Of a stretch of DNA of 7,563 nt, positions 6,878 to 7,563 are shown one piece after another (position 1 is the stretch's first letter; every line of letters begins with the position of its first letter). The stretch is taken from the NCBI GenBank assembly GCA_016764035.1, contig JAESSQ010000034.1, forward strand, positions 1 to 7,563, written 5' to 3'. The stretch is from Gammaproteobacteria bacterium. Lineage in GTDB: Bacteria; Pseudomonadota; Gammaproteobacteria; SZUA-229. The position numbers and the translations under genes are program-made. Under the pieces are notes generated by a model. It was not told where the DNA came from and did not search any database. It saw only the letters and a program-made list of their open reading frames with translations.

Positions 6878-7313
6878 ACTTGCCAATCGATGTAACACCA
6901 CGCCACACGTGGTTCGTTATTACACGCGTATGGGTCTGTTGCGGCCGGAGCGACATCCTGACAATGGCTATCGTTTATACCAGAGCGAAGAGATACTCTG
7001 GCTACGGTTTGTACAACAGGCAAAAAGCCTGGGTTATACGTTGAAGGAGATCAAAGAAATCATGCACGATGCGGACGATGAAAAATCGCCTTGTCCACGG
7101 GTACGCGAGATACTGTTGAAACACATCGTGGAAAATCGGCAGCGACTCGATGAGTTACTGAGCCTGCAGACGAGGATGGAGGAGGCGCTCAAACAATGGG
7201 AAGAAATGCCAGATGGGGTACCAGATGGACACTCGGTGTGCCATCTCATCGAATCGGTAACAAATGCTGCTGCTTATAAAAAACACATGCGAGCAAATAA
7301 TTTAAAACATTAA
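6855..7313 (+). CDS. MerR-family metal- or thiol-responsive transcriptional regulator
   Basis: DNA-binding regulator of 152 residues, a normal length for metal-sensing MerR proteins. The N-terminal winged helix-turn-helix covers about 3-72: YTVTELANRCNTTPHVVRYYTRMGLL, then the wing DNGYRLYQSEEILWLRFVQQAKSLGYTL and KEIKEIM. A dimerisation helix follows (about 80-113). Effector-site candidates: Cys80 (SPCPRVREIL) aligns with ZntR Cys79 and MerR Cys82, where monovalent-metal sensors such as CueR have Ser; Cys129 with His126 and His130 (GHSVCHLIES) aligns with ZntR Cys124 and MerR Cys126. The middle cysteines of ZntR (114, 115, 119) are absent, replaced by an Asp/Glu/Pro-rich stretch. The protein therefore looks like a divalent-metal-type sensor with a reduced ligand set rather than a classic CueR; the inducer is unknown. 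The start is set by GGAGG at 6845. It lies downstream of a MerR-type promoter, which it probably controls, and 14 bases before a glutaredoxin-like gene. Confidence 0.9.
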   Translation: MFTYTVTELANRCNTTPHVVRYYTRMGLLRPERHPDNGYRLYQSEEILWLRFVQQAKSLGYTLKEIKEIMHDADDEKSPCPRVREILLKHIVENRQRLDELLSLQTRMEEALKQWEEMPDGVPDGHSVCHLIESVTNAAAYKKHMRANNLKH

Positions 7314-7327
7314 ACAGGAGAATAAAA

Positions 7328-7551
7328 ATGAACGCAATGATACTGGCGACCAAAGACTGTAGCCATTGTAAAATTTTTCCAGAGAGCTGGATGATGTCGG
7401 TGTCGAGTATCAGGTTCTTTATGCCGATGATGAATCTGAGCTGGTTCAAAAATACGGCATCAGGCATTCACCAAATCTCATCGCGGACGATGAGGTGGTT
7501 TTTCGCAGACAGCCAACAGAGCATGAATTAAAACAGTTTTTTAAACTTTGA
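7328..7551 (+). pseudogene. Glutaredoxin/thioredoxin-fold CxxC protein interrupted by a frameshift
   Basis: Translation from the ATG at 7328 (AGGAG at 7316-7320, seven bases upstream) gives MNAMILATKDCSHCKIF, the first strand and CxxC redox motif (Cys11, Cys14) of a glutaredoxin-like protein. This frame then continues to 7531 as unlike sequence. Moving to the -1 frame at the run of five Ts (7374-7378) restores a typical thioredoxin-fold sequence: RELDDVGVEYQVLYADD, ELVQKYGIRHSPNLIADDEV with the expected cis-Pro, and a final helix EHELKQFFKL, ending at TGA 7549-7551. The joined product would be about 74 residues, right for short glutaredoxin/NrdH-like proteins. Causes could be a one-base deletion, a sequencing error in a homopolymer, or programmed -1 slippage; the heptamer at the site is not a good classical slippery sequence. 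It is co-directional with and close to the merR-type gene, so probably in the same operon, with a role in thiol or metal redox chemistry inferred. Confidence 0.65.
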
Positions 7552-7563
7552 TTATCAGGAAAA

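Noticed and set aside
7370..7384. Programmed -1 ribosomal frameshifting at the T-run in the glutaredoxin-like gene as the default explanation.
   Set aside because: The site lacks a proper X XXY YYZ heptamer in the zero frame and no strong hairpin is evident just downstream; a simple indel or sequence error is more likely.
1..7563. CRISPR arrays, tRNA or rRNA genes, insertion-sequence ends and phage attachment sites.
   Set aside because: No regularly spaced repeats, cloverleaf-like sequences, transposase frames or target-site duplications were seen on either strand.

Overview
The window is a heavy-metal-handling segment of a Gram-negative chromosome, most likely from a gammaproteobacterium. 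It encodes outer-membrane and periplasmic proteins, a tripartite HME-RND efflux system with a CusF-fused adaptor, and a small c-type cytochrome of a kind I associate with sulfur-oxidising or marine gammaproteobacteria. Base composition is mid-range and even. All genes are on the + strand; every sizeable minus-strand reading frame is a shadow of a + strand gene. The species cannot be named from this sequence.

Region 1 (1-4336) is an efflux operon. It holds the C-terminal 400 residues of a CusB-type periplasmic adaptor, whose 5' end lies outside the window and which ends in a fused CusF metal-binding domain. A complete CusA-type RND pump follows one base after the adaptor stop. The three periplasmic methionines of E. 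coli CusA are conserved at matching spacing, so a Cu(I)/Ag(I) substrate is the best guess. The transmembrane lysine of the E. coli proton relay, however, is isoleucine here.

Region 2 (4337-6410) has a 149-base gap with a dyad and a weak promoter-like sequence. It is followed by a 16-18-strand-type outer-membrane porin gene and, 10 bases later, a diheme cytochrome c gene. A short hairpin plus T-run lies just after the cytochrome and probably ends this unit. No outer-membrane CusC-type channel gene is present; it may lie upstream of the window.

Region 3 (6411-7563) looks like a small, damaged regulatory operon. A perfect AT-rich inverted repeat precedes a textbook MerR-type promoter: a -35/-10 pair separated by 20 bp with an ACCT...AGGT dyad in the spacer. 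Downstream come an apparently truncated secreted beta-propeller gene (one YVTN-like blade only), a complete MerR-family regulator starting inside the end of that remnant, and a glutaredoxin-like CxxC protein whose reading frame is broken just after the redox motif. The regulator has a cysteine at the position typical of divalent-metal sensors, which contrasts with the monovalent-metal signature of the neighbouring efflux pump.

Nothing here is a clearly new system. The points most worth a second look are the degraded MerR operon (promoter, truncated propeller, frameshifted thiol protein), the altered CusA proton-relay position, and the Met-rich linker joining CusB to CusF.
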